DNA of 64,000 nucleotides from Diplolepis rosae (lineage: Eukaryota; Arthropoda; Insecta; Hymenoptera; Diplolepididae): assembly GCA_030998225.1 (NCBI GenBank), contig JAPYXD010000696.1, positions 2,728,001 through 2,792,000 on the forward strand, given 5' to 3'. Shown here piece after piece: positions 1 through 9,977 of the stretch. A model generated the notes under the pieces. It was not told the origin of the DNA and did not search any database. It worked only from the letters and a program-made list of their open reading frames with translations. Each line of letters opens with the position of its first letter. Positions within the stretch are counted from its first letter, which is position 1. Position numbers and translations under genes: made by a program.

Positions 1-360
1 TCAAGAGACATTGTCAGGTGCACGTACAATCTACGTCAAAGGAATGGAAAAAAGAGTTGGCTTGAAAAGTTTGTCATCAATGTACAAGACATCGAAGAAC
101 TTGGCTGCCCCTCACTAAAGAAGATAAAGCGAGAATCATTATTTCCATGTACCCATCACACTTTTCCCATGGATGAAATCAACTGCGTAGCACAGAATGT
201 GATGACTCTTAAGACATGGATTTTGAATCCACCACCACCACTACATCAACCTACACTAATCAACATGTCTAATGATATAGATGAAGTAGATAATGTAGAG
301 AAAGTAGATAACAGCACTACATTAAAAGAATTTTATAATCAATGTGATTTCTTGGTGTAA
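1..360 (+). CDS. 3' end of an unidentified reading frame (partial)
   Basis: The frame is open from base 1 to the TAA at 358-360, 119 codons, so the start lies outside the window. The first half is basic with scattered Cys (RCTYNLR, GCPS, LFPC). A proline run (PPPP) follows, and the tail is acidic and ends FYNQCDFLV. I recognise no family. The +2 frame is also open for the first ~110 bases, so the coding frame at the left edge is not certain. It could be the tail of a transposon protein, given the surroundings. Confidence 0.3.
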   Translation, partial: SRDIVRCTYNLRQRNGKKSWLEKFVINVQDIEELGCPSLKKIKRESLFPCTHHTFPMDEINCVAQNVMTLKTWILNPPPPLHQPTLINMSNDIDEVDNVEKVDNSTTLKEFYNQCDFLV

Positions 361-533
361 AAAGTAGGTTAAGATATGTTTTTTCAAATAAATTATGTTA
401 GATATAGAAATATATTAACTTAATTATCATTTCCTTTCTTTTATTATATTTACGCATAGTTTAATTACTTTTAAATTAACTTTATTAATTAATGAATTAA
501 GTTATTAGATTATAAGATCTAAGTTACTTAAAT

Positions 534-552
534 CATATATATATATATATAT
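534..552. repeat. (AT)n microsatellite
   Basis: About nine AT dinucleotides inside otherwise AT-rich non-coding sequence (361-560). Confidence 0.8.
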
Positions 553-564
553 ACGTAAAGTCAT

Positions 565-666
565 CCCCACTCCTGTTTTTCCAACTCCTGGTTCTTTGCA
601 AATTTAGTTCGACGTGCTCGAGATCGGAGTGGGGGTATATATTTAGTGGGGGTAGGCTTATAAAAG
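565..666 (+). promoter_or_regulatory. Candidate core promoter with inverted GC block and TATA box
   Basis: A short inverted repeat (CCCCACTCC at 565 and GGAGTGGGG at 626) is followed by CTTATAAAAG at 657-666. The first ATG of the next frame lies about 65 bases downstream. Spacing and composition suit a Pol II core promoter for the 731-1042 frame. This is a position-based inference. Confidence 0.35.
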
Positions 667-730
667 TCGTGCAGCGAAGCAATTTAATCATTCCAACACC
701 TCTCAAGTTGATTGAAGCTTGACGAGGAGG

Positions 731-1042
731 ATGGATCTACAAAAGATCAACGCCATTGGCCGCATGGAGGGGTTCCTGCCCACAAAGCCGCTGTCTGAGT
801 TGACCCCAAAGTGCAAATATGCTGTAACGAAACTCAGCAAAATCCAAACCAAGTATGGGGCAAGAATCGTTGCAGAGTTGAATGCTGAATACGTCTTATT
901 TTTACCAGCAAGGCTCCTGAAAGTTTTAGAAGAGGCTCCTACCACACTGGAGAAAATGGAAGAAGCTGCCTCTGCCAGAAGGCTTCACCTGCGCTACCTT
1001 GCGGGGCCATATAATAATGTAGAATTTAAATATGTGTCTTGA
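731..1042 (+). CDS. Small uncharacterised protein, possibly an OB-fold-like transposon accessory protein
   Basis: From the ATG at 731 the frame gives 103 residues, ending EFKYVS. Eleven alternative in-frame bases upstream begin with TTG, so ATG is preferred. The middle alternates basic and hydrophobic residues (YAVTKLSKIQTKYGARIV, then YVLFLPARLLKVL). That pattern suggests a small beta-barrel followed by a charged helix rich in Glu and Ala. A TATA-like box lies at 657-666. Codon use is less AT-biased than the flanks, which supports real coding. I recall proteins of this look next to mobile DNA in arthropods but cannot name the family, so the fold is inference. Confidence 0.45.
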   Translation: MDLQKINAIGRMEGFLPTKPLSELTPKCKYAVTKLSKIQTKYGARIVAELNAEYVLFLPARLLKVLEEAPTTLEKMEEAASARRLHLRYLAGPYNNVEFKYVS

Positions 1043-1333
1043 GTTATGTAAATTCAATATTAAATAAAAAAAATGTATTACCTTAATCTTATCATTTTAT
1101 CACTTCATTAGTTGAGCATTTTTTTAAAATTTTATATAATTTAAGGAAAGATGGTGAGATTTTTTTAAATGCATATTCGCACGTTTTGCATATCTTTTTT
1201 TAAATGCATGTTTTGCATGGCTTTGTTTTGATACATGTTTGCATATTTTGCATAGTTTCGACAAAATCATAGGCGGAGCATGAACTAGAAGGGCGTACTC
1301 GGATGTTCGACACAGCACGACATAGAAGGGTAT
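1043..1333. other. Non-coding, AT-rich spacer
   Basis: Poly-A/T runs and short repeats of GCATATTTTGCAT-like words. No convincing frame. Minus-strand openings here run into the tandem repeat and are incidental. Confidence 0.5.
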
Positions 1334-1972
1334 GCCACAGCACAGACTCTCAGCTTGGTCGGTAAGTAGGATCCCTGATATATCAATTGAGCATTTTTGC
1401 ATATACAGTTAGAGCTACATTACCAAACCAGTAATCTGTAATACCGACCCAAAAATTTTGAAGGGGTGAACTTGAATTAATATATATACACAAGAGACAT
1501 GCCACAGCACAGACTCTCAGCTTGGTCGGTAAGTAGGATCCCTGATATATCAATTCAGCATTTTTGCATATACAGTTAGAGCTACATTACCAAACCAGTA
1601 ATCTGTGATACCGACCCAAAAATTTTGAAGGGGTGAACTTGAATTAATATATACACACAAGAGACATGTCACAGCACAGACTCTCAGCTTGGTCAGTAAG
1701 TAGGGTCTCTGATATATCAATTGAGAACTTTTTTTTTGGCATATACAGTTAGAGCTACTTGAGGTCATCCCCCCTTAGGAAGACCCCTAAAATTTTCTCC
1801 GTTTCTACGTATCTCTCTTACCGTTCTCGAGATATTTCAAAATTTTGATTTTGAAGGGGGGGGGGGAGGACTTGAATTACTATATACACAAGAGACATGC
1901 CACAGACTCTCAGCTTAGTCGGTAAGTAGAGTCTCTGATATATCAATTGAGCATTTTTTTGCATATACAGCA
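1334..1972. repeat. Tandem repeat, 167-bp unit, about 3.5 copies
   Basis: The unit begins GCCACAGCACAGACTCTC at 1334, 1501 and 1668 (GTCACAG there), giving an exact 167-bp spacing twice. A fourth copy starts at 1899 after an expanded third unit that gained an 11-base G run (1856-1866). Each unit carries GGTCGGTAAGTAGG and a GATATATCAATT word. Open frames inside it on the minus strand are products of the repeat. Confidence 0.85.
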
Positions 1973-2123
1973 TGGACAAGAACCTACTCGGTCGGTAAGT
2001 GCTGCCGGAGCGACATAGCTCTACTACTATAGTGTGTCACATCACGTAGTCACACAAATTTCATATTCGCTTTTATTTTTATTTATTCTATGAACTTTTT
2101 ATTTCGCTTTGGCGCAGTACAAT

Positions 2124-3525
2124 TCATTGGTTTATGACCTCTTTGATAGCATCTTTAACATGTGCCGGTCCATTTATATAATATAACTTTTTCTGACTCA
2201 TTTTCCATAGTTTTTTCGAATTTAATTTCAGGTTCTTTTTGTTCGCTAAACAAATAGTCCTTATACAAAGATTCTAATAACTTATGTGCTGAACTATATT
2301 TAGATGCTTTTTTTGTTTTTTACTTTTCTTCTATACTTATATACGTTCTTGAATCTTTTTGAATTTTATATGCTGCTACAAATATTGGGATATGATTTGA
2401 CGAATTACATTGAACTACTTCAAATATTGGATCACCAAAGTCATATTACCCAAGTAGAAATTTTCAAAAGTTTTATTTGAGATACTCATAAGTTTTCCTT
2501 TTCAACTAGTGAGGACCTCTTGAGGAAAACTTCTAAGGTATTCAGAAGAAATGTAATGATACGCCATTTAAGTTATTAGTGAGTCTAAACTTTTGAAGTA
2601 TTGTTAAGGCACTCTCTTGTTATTTTTGAGGCAATAGACAATTCTTTGTTAGGAATTGAAATCTCACATATGTACACAAATCTGAGTGAAGGTTTTGATC
2701 AATAAAATCTAATGTTGATGGGCCTTGAACGTTGATTCAAAAAAATTTGTCGGCATCAGTTGATCCGTCTGTCACAAAAACTGTTATATAAAAACCTAAT
2801 ACCAAAAATGAGAATACAAAAAAGTTTTTGAAAACCAGGTAACAAAAACTTATGCGGGATCCCGAGGAATTTATAGATTAAGTAAGAAAGTAATCAAAGA
2901 AATTTGTAGATTAAAGAATAAATTGTACGTGACATGCTTTTGCAACATTTTGGCCAAGAAACAAAACAAGGTACATCGCGAATTTTATTGAAAAAATAAT
3001 GTCATAATCCATAAAATATAGACGTATTGCTATGAATACTTACCAGACTCATACTTATACCTTTGGCTAATTTTTCTCCTTTTACAAAACCGTTTCACTC
3101 AGTTTCTGTTTCCTTCCCCTTTTCGGTCCATTTTACGATATGCAAAAGTTTTTTCCCAACACCTTACAAACGCACAAAATTTTAGGTTGTCATTTAACTT
3201 GTATTTTTAGTACGCACACATTAAATGAAATGACTCCAAGTTTTCGTTTACAAATGACTCAACAATTACTTACAAGCAATATTCAAAAGTTAATCATGTC
3301 GGAAACTAGACAAGTTTTACTCCAGTTTAACTTGTAATAGTTGAACTTACAAATAACTAGAAAGTTCTTTACGAATATTTTCTCACTAGTTTTGACTTAC
3401 TATTAACTAATCAACTTTCAAGTGAAACTTAAGAAATTTCTACCTGGGTATAAGCTAATTTCGTGTATAGTTTGCACTGGACTGTTGGTTATTGTAATAT
3501 TTCTGCCTTCAATTTTTCCTTCCAT
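2124..3525 (-). pseudogene. Double-stranded-RNA-binding-domain gene, split by a transposon and broken by a stop and a frameshift
   Basis: Read on the minus strand from the ATG at 3525. The first part (3525-3452) encodes MEGKIEG... then SPVQTIHEISLY, the first helix of a dsRBD. The frame resumes at 2443 with DFGDPIFEVVQ, HIPIFVAAYKI and KTKKASKYSSAHKLLESLY, matching dsRBD strands 1-3 and the KK-x-AK-x-x-A second helix. Removing the 1-kb insert (2447-3448) restores a continuous frame. An in-frame TAA lies near 2320, and a frameshift near 2185 leads to a tail ending VKDAIKEVINQ at 2124. The whole would be about 130 residues with one dsRBD. Loquacious/R2D2/PACT-type proteins carry such domains, but which family this was cannot be said. 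A 3' splice-like TTTCAG lies just before the ATG. Confidence 0.6.
2447..3448. mobile_element. Non-autonomous DNA transposon, ~1.0 kb, inside the dsRBD gene
   Basis: Terminal inverted repeats start TACCCAAGTAGAAATTT on the left and TACCCAGGTAGAAATTT on the right (minus strand). Weaker similarity extends ~85 bp inward and includes AACTAGTGAG in both arms. A TAT duplication (2444-2446 and 3449-3451) fits, since removal leaves GTCATATAAGC and the host frame intact. A TA duplication reads equally well, so the superfamily is open (Tc1-mariner or PIF-like). The inside shows no transposase; the 65-codon plus frame at 3140 is incidental. Confidence 0.65.
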
Positions 3526-4217
3526 TTTCTGAAACCGAATTTTCGTAGATCTTTTATTTTTTTTTAAATGTTTCAAGTTAACTTTAATTTTTTAAATACT
3601 ACGTTATAAATTATATGCAAATTATTTTGACAGAATTATTTCAAATTACATTAATTCCATTTAATTCGTTTATATATATTCCGTTCGTAATATTCGCAAA
3701 CAAACAATGATTTTTTACTTTGATTTCATATCCTAAGTTAATTCTACCAATATGATGCGAATAAAAAATTTCAAGGATTCAAAAGTAATCGAATGCTCAA
3801 AGTAACAAAAAAACAACCAAATTTTATTGGAACAATGTAGAGATTTTACACTCAGAAAGTAATAAGGGAAAAAGAGAATTTATGGAAATGTTATATATAA
3901 AAAGAGAGGGAACATATTCTATAAATTGCAAAACGGATTTGGTTAAGTACAACGGCTGTTATGACAGCATGATAAGTTATCTTTAAGAGCAATGTTCCAC
4001 AGTAAATATCCTTGAGGTTTCTAGATTCAGCGAAACTATTTAAATTTTATTGAATGACCCTTGGGGTCCTTTAGGTGCTTAAAAGGGAGGGATGCACAGG
4101 GTGTTCTTGCAGTTTCCTGTTGGCGTTCCATGGAGAAGGATCTGCGTCCCCATAGAGGGTTTTATAGGAGACGCAACATTCGTTAAAAAATTTTGTTTTT
4201 TCTTTTAGTGTTGAAGC
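3526..4217. other. Non-coding stretch
   Basis: AT-rich, no coding frame recognised. The last ~200 bp are more GC-rich (GGGATGCACAGGG..., GGAGACGCAAC) and lead into the hammerhead-like hairpin at 4218, so this may be the end of a decayed Penelope-like or LTR element. Confidence 0.4.
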
Positions 4218-4252
4218 TTTGAAGAGGGTGCTGGAAGAGCACCGAAACGTCG
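4218..4252 (+). other. Hammerhead-like hairpin (solitary, diverged)
   Basis: TTTGAAGAG is followed by a perfect 6-bp stem GGTGCT/AGCACC with loop GGAAG, then GAAACGTC. This is the same layout as the motif in the 1,224-bp arrays (UGAAGA, stem II, GAAACGUH), but the first core C is a T and no stem I is evident. Probably a remnant of a related retroelement end. Confidence 0.4.
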
Positions 4253-4472
4253 GCGAGTAATTTGATTTTTATTTATGTAAATGGTGGTGGGAGTAAAGAC
4301 AAAAAAGGACGAAAGAAAGAAAAAGAAGGAAGGGGTTTTGGAAGGTTGCCTTCTTTTTTCTTTCCTCCTTTTTTGTTTTTCTCAAAGTTTTTTTGTACTT
4401 GTGATTTTGGTCCAAATTTGGTTGTTTTTTTGTTATTTTGAGGATTCGATTACTTTCGAATCCTTGAAATTT

Positions 4473-4757
4473 TTAATTCTGATTTTGTTTGGACGTTGAG
4501 AGGAATCCCGATTCGTGGTATGCGAGTTCGAGTTCAGGTTTAAAATGATCCAAATATTGCTCAATGCAATATAAACATGTATATGCTGGTTGAAATCGTT
4601 TTACCAATTCTATTTCGCAAAATTGGCATTTTGTGTTTATAACTTCGTTTTTTATTATTAAATGCAAAGTATTTTTCAGGTTATAATTGAAGCGAAAAGG
4701 AAATTGTATCTGTAGATAGCATAATTCGCAAATTTTATACATTGTGATTTTGTGCAC
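4473..4757 (-). CDS. Short Cys-rich hypothetical protein
   Basis: 94 codons with ordered Cys pairs: CELC near residue 10, CQFCE near 45 and CLYC near 62, spaced like a small zinc-binding domain. No signal peptide or membrane segment is seen. No promoter or neighbour supports it, and the family is not recognised. The ordered CxxC triplet makes it more than a random frame, but it may be a fragment. Confidence 0.3.
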   Translation of the reverse strand: MHKITMYKICELCYLQIQFPFRFNYNLKNTLHLIIKNEVINTKCQFCEIELVKRFQPAYTCLYCIEQYLDHFKPELELAYHESGFLSTSKQNQN

Positions 4758-4890
4758 GTGTATATTCTTTTGATCAGTTAAAGATTATTTGAAATTAACA
4801 AAGTTTTCCGAAAGGACAGTGTAATTTCTACGTTTACGTTTAGCATTACCCAGGAACAACGACGTGGATGTAGTAAATTCTGTTCCCTTT

Positions 4891-4976
4891 GGGGTGCTTG
4901 ATTAGCATGAGTCCCCTTGCCTCTCAAGTTTCAGGGTGCTTGATTAGCGTGAGTCCCCTTGCCTCTCACGCTTCAG
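4891..4976. repeat. Two 42-bp direct copies; related copy inside the hAT element
   Basis: GGGTGCTTGATTAG begins at 4892 and 4934, each followed by GTGAGTCCCCTTGCCTCTCA (the first copy reads ATGAG). An inverted relative lies at 15842-15877, so this is a dispersed repeat or element end. Confidence 0.6.
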
Positions 4977-5029
4977 TGAAGATGTTCGAACTGAAAATCT
5001 TGAGCTTCTTGACAAAAAGCTATGCGATT

Positions 5030-6061
5030 TTAAAAATTAGTTACAGCATTACGAATCATCTCCCTATCAATCAAAGTAGCCTCTTGCAGAATCCGATTCT
5101 GCAATTCGTCTAAGCTTTGGGGTTGCGTTGAGTATACTTTGCTCTTTAAATAACGCCAAAGAAAATAGTCGAGAGGGGTCAGATCAGGAGATCTAGCAGG
5201 CCACTCGATTTCACGCCTTCTTCCAATCCACCTATGAGGGAACTGAGTATCCAAATATGCTCGAACCTCCCTACCGTAATAAGCCACTGCTCTGTCCTGC
5301 TGGAACCAAATATTTTGAAAATTATCGCCTGTAATCTCCCTTATTCTTGGTACAATTTGGTTTCTGAGAAGCTCTTCATATGCACGGGCATTGAGATTAC
5401 CATCGATGGAGAAAGGGCCTATCAATGTATCATTCAAGATACCGGCCCAAACATTAATCTTTTGTGGATATTGTGTGTGACTCTCCAACATCCAATCAGG
5501 ATTTGTGTCGGACCAATATCTACAATTTTGCCTGTTAACTTCACCTTTTAAAGTAAAAGTAGCTTAATCTAAAAATACTGTATTGTACAAGAAAAGAGGA
5601 TCTCTATCAATTCTGTCCATCATAATTTCACAAAATTCAACCCAACGATCAGGATCGTCTTTATTGAGCTCTTGTACCAGATGAACTTTGTAAGGATGGA
5701 AATTAGTGCTTTTTAAAATATTTAGCACTGTCTCAGGAGCAACGTCACGCTCATCACTAGCTCGACGTAAACTAAGGTGTGGGTTTTCAACAAATTCTTG
5801 GGCTATGTCCATCTGCATCTCCTCAGATCCTGCAGATTTTGGCCGACCAATTCTCTGGAGGTCCTTGATAGATCCATGATTCATAAAGCGCCTTACAGTT
5901 CTTTCAATTGTTGATTTTGAGACAGGATTTAACCCTTCTCCATTACGAAAAGTGCGATTAAAAAGCAAACGAACTTGATTATAAGATCGAACTCGATCTC
6001 CCCAACCACGCATCATTAATACAGATACCCTCTCTCGTTCCGAAAGTTCAGCTTGCGCCAT
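5030..6061 (-). pseudogene. Tc1/mariner-superfamily transposase, DD41D-like, one nonsense codon
   Basis: 344 codons in one frame from the ATG at 6061, interrupted only by TAA at 5564-5566, where the family has Glu after the first catalytic Asp (FLD-stop-ATF). The N-terminal helix-turn-helix part includes SKSTIERTVRRF and the linker GRPKSAG. The catalytic part has NVWAGIL, then [12 protein letters not shown] (second Asp, with the usual GAPPH degraded), then [13 protein letters not shown] with the third Asp. I count 41 residues between the second and third Asp. The C-terminus stops early, after AVTNF. No terminal inverted repeats were found. A dead copy. Confidence 0.85.
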
Positions 6062-6338
6062 AATAATATTTTAGAAAATGATAGTAAGTATGTACTCGTA
6101 ATACGTAAATTTTGTTTCGATTCGTAATATTCGTATGGAGACAGAAAAAGGGTATAGGACTTATGGTATCGCCGTAGGTATTGACTTAGGTATCGAAAAA
6201 CGATATAGGACTTTTCGATATAACTCTTTGAAGAGGAACAGAACTCTCACCAGAACACCTGGAACTTTTAATGAAAAATTTCCTATACATATGATTTTAA
6301 AATATTCAGAACGCTGTAATCAAGATCAATACAGGGCT

Positions 6339-6790
6339 CATCAATGAATTTCTCGTTGAAATTTACTTCAAGAATGACACTGACATCTTGGAAAACTTTT
6401 GTTAATTTCAAATAACCTTTAACTGACCTGGAACGTTACAATTGACCTATAACTTGGGTACGTACTTGAACGTAGTATTTTTCACTCTATCGATTTCAGA
6501 TGTGAAAAAAGGGGGTTTCCATTAAAAAAAAAGTGACCTTCAAAAAGCCATGATGGTCAATTTGGAGGTCAAAATGAAGGTCATCATTGAATTCCCAGTT
6601 GAAAAATACTTCAGGAATTGCACTGACCTCTTGGAAAACTTTGTTAATTTCAAATAACCTCTAATTGACCTTGAACGTTACAATTGACCTATGACTTGGG
6701 TACGTACTTGAAAGTAGAATTTTCCGCTCTATCGATTGCAGATGTAAAAAAAGGGGGTTTCCATTTAAAAAAAACAAAGTTTACCTTCAA
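6339..6790. repeat. Tandem duplication, 243-bp unit, two copies
   Basis: CATCAATGAATT at 6339 and CATCATTGAATT at 6582 start two diverged copies. Both contain CTTGGAAAACTTT, AACGTTACAATTGACCTAT and AAAAGGGGGTTTCCATT. Non-coding. Confidence 0.8.
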
Positions 6791-7745
6791 AATTTTATTA
6801 CTTCTTACAATTTGAGTCCACTAAAATTTTGATTTAAGTTTTGTTGAAATAAATTTAGTATTGTTGGATTGAAACATTCTAGGTACCAAATTCCATTCTA
6901 TGCATAAACTGTGTATTTCATAAATGTCTATGTGAGTCATTAAGTGGCTTTTTCATCAAAAACTTAATTTTTTTCAATATTTTCAAAGTGAAGCCCTTTC
7001 CAATTTTCAAATTTGATTTTTATGTAATATTCACTAAAGTTAGATTTGTAGGCAGAAGTGAGTTAGACAGTATGATAAAATTGAAAAGAAATAATATTAT
7101 ATTACGACAAAATAACAAAAAAAACAGAAAAATATACCATTTTCATATTAATTTTGATCTATTTCATTATTAATATTTAGAATTTAAGTATTATTTAATT
7201 ATAATTATATGGAAAAACTCTATGCATGGTCACAAAACAAATAGGTCTCACCTTAAGCGAGGAAAACGGTCGAAATAATATTTCAATTTAAACTTATATT
7301 TCTTTTCGATTTTGAAATGAATTCTTTGTCACAGATTAAATTAAATCTGACTAAGAATAACAAATAATAGTTTTCCCTTCAGTAACCATTAATTCATTAT
7401 TAATATTTAATGGTACACGTATTTTTTGGATTAATAAATTTGTTCAATTAAAACAAATTTGAAATTGATTTTAATTAATTTTAATTTTTGTCTTGATTTC
7501 ACTTTAAAATGAGGATTTTATTTTAATTTAATTTATAAATTTTTTTTATTGTGAACAGAGTGATGACCTTATTTCAACCAATTATACTGATGTTAAATGC
7601 TTTGGCCAGAACCAGGACAACCCATTGACACCTTATGAAGTTTTTTTTTGTGTGCTATTGTGGTTGTCTGTTTTATTCAACAATATAACAATGTGGCAAC
7701 CAATTTTAGATTCTTGTTTTCTTTATTATTAATTACAATCTCAAG
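6791..7745. other. Very AT-rich stretch upstream of Gypsy-A gag
   Basis: No frame or 5' LTR that I can match to the 3' side of Gypsy-A. A TGGCAACC at ~7693 could be a primer-binding site but matches no tRNA end I can verify. The missing 5' LTR suggests Gypsy-A is truncated or too diverged here. Confidence 0.35.
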
Positions 7746-8269
7746 ATGGCCAATTCAAGCAAAGCAAACAGAAGGACGTTTAAGCAGTCCCAGTCAATGA
7801 TTTAACATGGGCGAATTGTTGAGAAATACTACCCAGTTACTGGACGGAAACTGTGATGGCTTATACGACCAAAATGCCGCAATAGACTTGTCGATAAATG
7901 AAAAAATATGTCAAACGAATCAGTGGATACTGAATTTCTTTGTTCCTCATTACACGTCGACGAATTTGTAGATTCTGACGAAGAGGATATTGCTGAGCTC
8001 GACCAAATGTTACTTAAGCTCAAATCCATCGGCATTAAAATAAGAAGCGTGGCAAATAACCAGACCAAAGTTATAAATACGGTTAAGAAAAATTCGAAAA
8101 AAATATCTGAATTAAAGCGAGATACGGCAAAGAAATTTAATGAGTTTACAGGTTTAATTGTTTAAATAACGCAAAAGACTCAATCCCACCACCCTCCAAA
8201 AATGAAATAGTCTCAAAATTGTCAAGACATTTTCATGATGACATAGGAACGGCTATTATTATCAGAAAT
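7746..8269 (+). pseudogene. Gypsy-A Gag, N-terminal and central part
   Basis: The best-preserved part is 7908-8165, 85 codons with an acidic segment (VDSDEEDIAELDQML) and a lysine-rich coiled-coil-like stretch. After a stop and a frameshift in an A run (~8199) the frame continues as EIVSKLSRHFHDDIGTAII, the end of a Gypsy Gag capsid domain. The text stops at the array insertion and continues at 9978 as RNVRTFEDLMELLHAFDQAG. The true N-terminus is uncertain; a possible ATG lies at 7746 but runs into a stop. Confidence 0.55.
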
Positions 8270-8432
8270 TTCAAAGTGACATGTTTTATAACATGTCTAT
8301 TGTTGTATTAACCCAAATTCATAGAATTTTTGTTCATTTCTCGTTATTTTGGCATAGGGTCAGTTTATCCTTATTATCTTCGATTAAAATTATCACTATT
8401 AGATATAGAAATACGCAAAAAAAAGAAAGAAA

Positions 8433-8472
8433 GGCAAACACTTCAGTCACATATGGAGGCCCTCTTCAGTGA
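8433..8472 (-). ncRNA. Hammerhead-like motif, degraded copy
   Basis: Minus strand CACTGAAGAGGGCC is kept, but the conserved GAAAC has become GAAGT. Probably inactive. Confidence 0.4.
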
Positions 8473-9503
8473 CACAAATTAGAAGATTAATTAAAAATTT
8501 CTGTGAAAGATTAGAATATAGGAGATAATTAAAATGAGGATTATTATAGAAATCAAAAACTTAACTCATAGCTTGCAATTCAAAATGAAGTAGTCCAGTA
8601 TGCAGCATCACGAATTGAAAAAATATTTGAAGTTCACTGTGAATAAAAAACCGGATAAAATGGAAAAATATAAAAGATTTAACACACGAACCGACCGGAA
8701 TTTAAAAAAACAAAATTTTATTATTAAAGATGGATGCCAAATTGGTTCTCAATGCCAAAACGCGAACAAGTTTTACATTTATGAAAACTTTTCGTGAAGA
8801 CTTTGTTACCGGAGTGTCTCACAGAATGATCTGAACTGTTTTAAAAACCCACTCGGGACATGTGCCTTTGCTGACCGAACATTTTTTTCTATAAGCAATC
8901 CTGAGAGGTTCTTTTCCTCCTTGAAGAAGACTATTGTCCTATACCTAGTTAAGAAATTCGAGACATTTATGATGATTTTCACGAGTGGACGAATGCGTTT
9001 ATTTTTCAAGAAAACGATTTTGTATATCAGCTTCACGGACAATCCATTTAACACTTAATTTGCAAGTAAGGCGTTTCATAAACATAAAATATTATAATAT
9101 CCATATACGTAATTTTACTCAATATTTAAAAAATTGAAAGTTGTTTATTTTCGCATTCAAATTTATTCTGAGATGTTTTGAAAAAATAATAATAAATTTA
9201 TCTTTAAAAATTAATAAAAATGCAATTTAAATATTCGTGATATTAAGTATCACATTTGAAAGTATTATTAAATTCAACTAGTTCTGAAAATGGTCAGAAC
9301 TGTTAGATATTCTAGCTTTATAGTGAATGTACCATTTTTAAATTTCAAAGTGACATGTTTGATAACATGTCTATTATTGTATTGACCCAAATTCATAGAA
9401 TTTTTGTTAATTTCTCGTTATTTTGGCATAGGGTCAGTTTCTTCTTATTTTCTTTGATTAAAATTATCACTATTACATTTAAAAATGCGCAAAAAGAAAG
9501 AAA

Positions 9504-9544
9504 GGCAACCGTTTCGGCCACATATGGGGACCCTCTTCAGTGCC
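9504..9544 (-). ncRNA. Hammerhead-like motif in array 1, direct copy
   Basis: Core CUGAAGA and GAAAC are present. Stem II pairs GGUC with GGCC (one G-U pair). The ACGU palindrome has become ACGG. Confidence 0.45.
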
Positions 9545-9838
9545 ATAAATTCAAAGATTAATTCAAAATTTCTGTAAAGGATTAGAATATAGGAGATAAT
9601 TTAAAAAAGGGTTATCATAGAAATTAAAAACTTATCTCATAGCTTGCAATTCAAAAGGAAGTAGTCCAGTCATAGTGAACTTCAAATATTTGTTCAATTC
9701 GTGATGCTGCATACTGGACTACTTCATTTTGAATTGCAAGCTATGAGATAAGTTTTTAATTTCTATGATAACCCTTTTTTTAATTATCTCCTATATTCTA
9801 ATCCTTTACAGAAATTTTGAATTAATCTTTGAATTTAT

Positions 9839-9879
9839 GGCACTGAAGAGGGTCCCCATATGTGACCGAAACGGTTGCC
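9839..9879 (+). ncRNA. Hammerhead-like motif in array 1, inverted copy
   Basis: Stem II pairs GGUC with GACC, a compensated version of GGCC/GGCC in array 2. ACGG replaces ACGU after GAA. Confidence 0.45.
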
Positions 9880-9977
9880 TTTTTTTTTGCGCATTTTTAA
9901 ATGTAATAGTGATAATTTTAATCAAAGAAAATAAGAAGAAACTGACCCTATGACAAAATAACGAGAAATTAACAAAA

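Larger units (their letters stand above)
8270..9977. mobile_element. Penelope/retrozyme-like array 1 (older copy) inserted in Gypsy-A gag
   Basis: Three diverged copies of the 1,224-bp family unit. A nearly full unit (8270-9342) and a truncated one (9343-9671) lie in the same orientation, followed by an inverted truncated copy (9672-9977). Flanks ATTATCAGAAAT (8258-8269) and ATTATTAGAAAT (9978-9989) form a 12-bp duplication with one difference, and gag reads through it. Layout matches array 2 at 23531. Confidence 0.75.

Noticed and set aside
1124..1768. Minus-strand frames over the 167-bp repeat
   Set aside because: Repeat-generated openings with no protein features.
1334..1972. CRISPR-like array
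   Set aside because: The units are contiguous 167-bp repeats without spacers; the sequence is eukaryotic.
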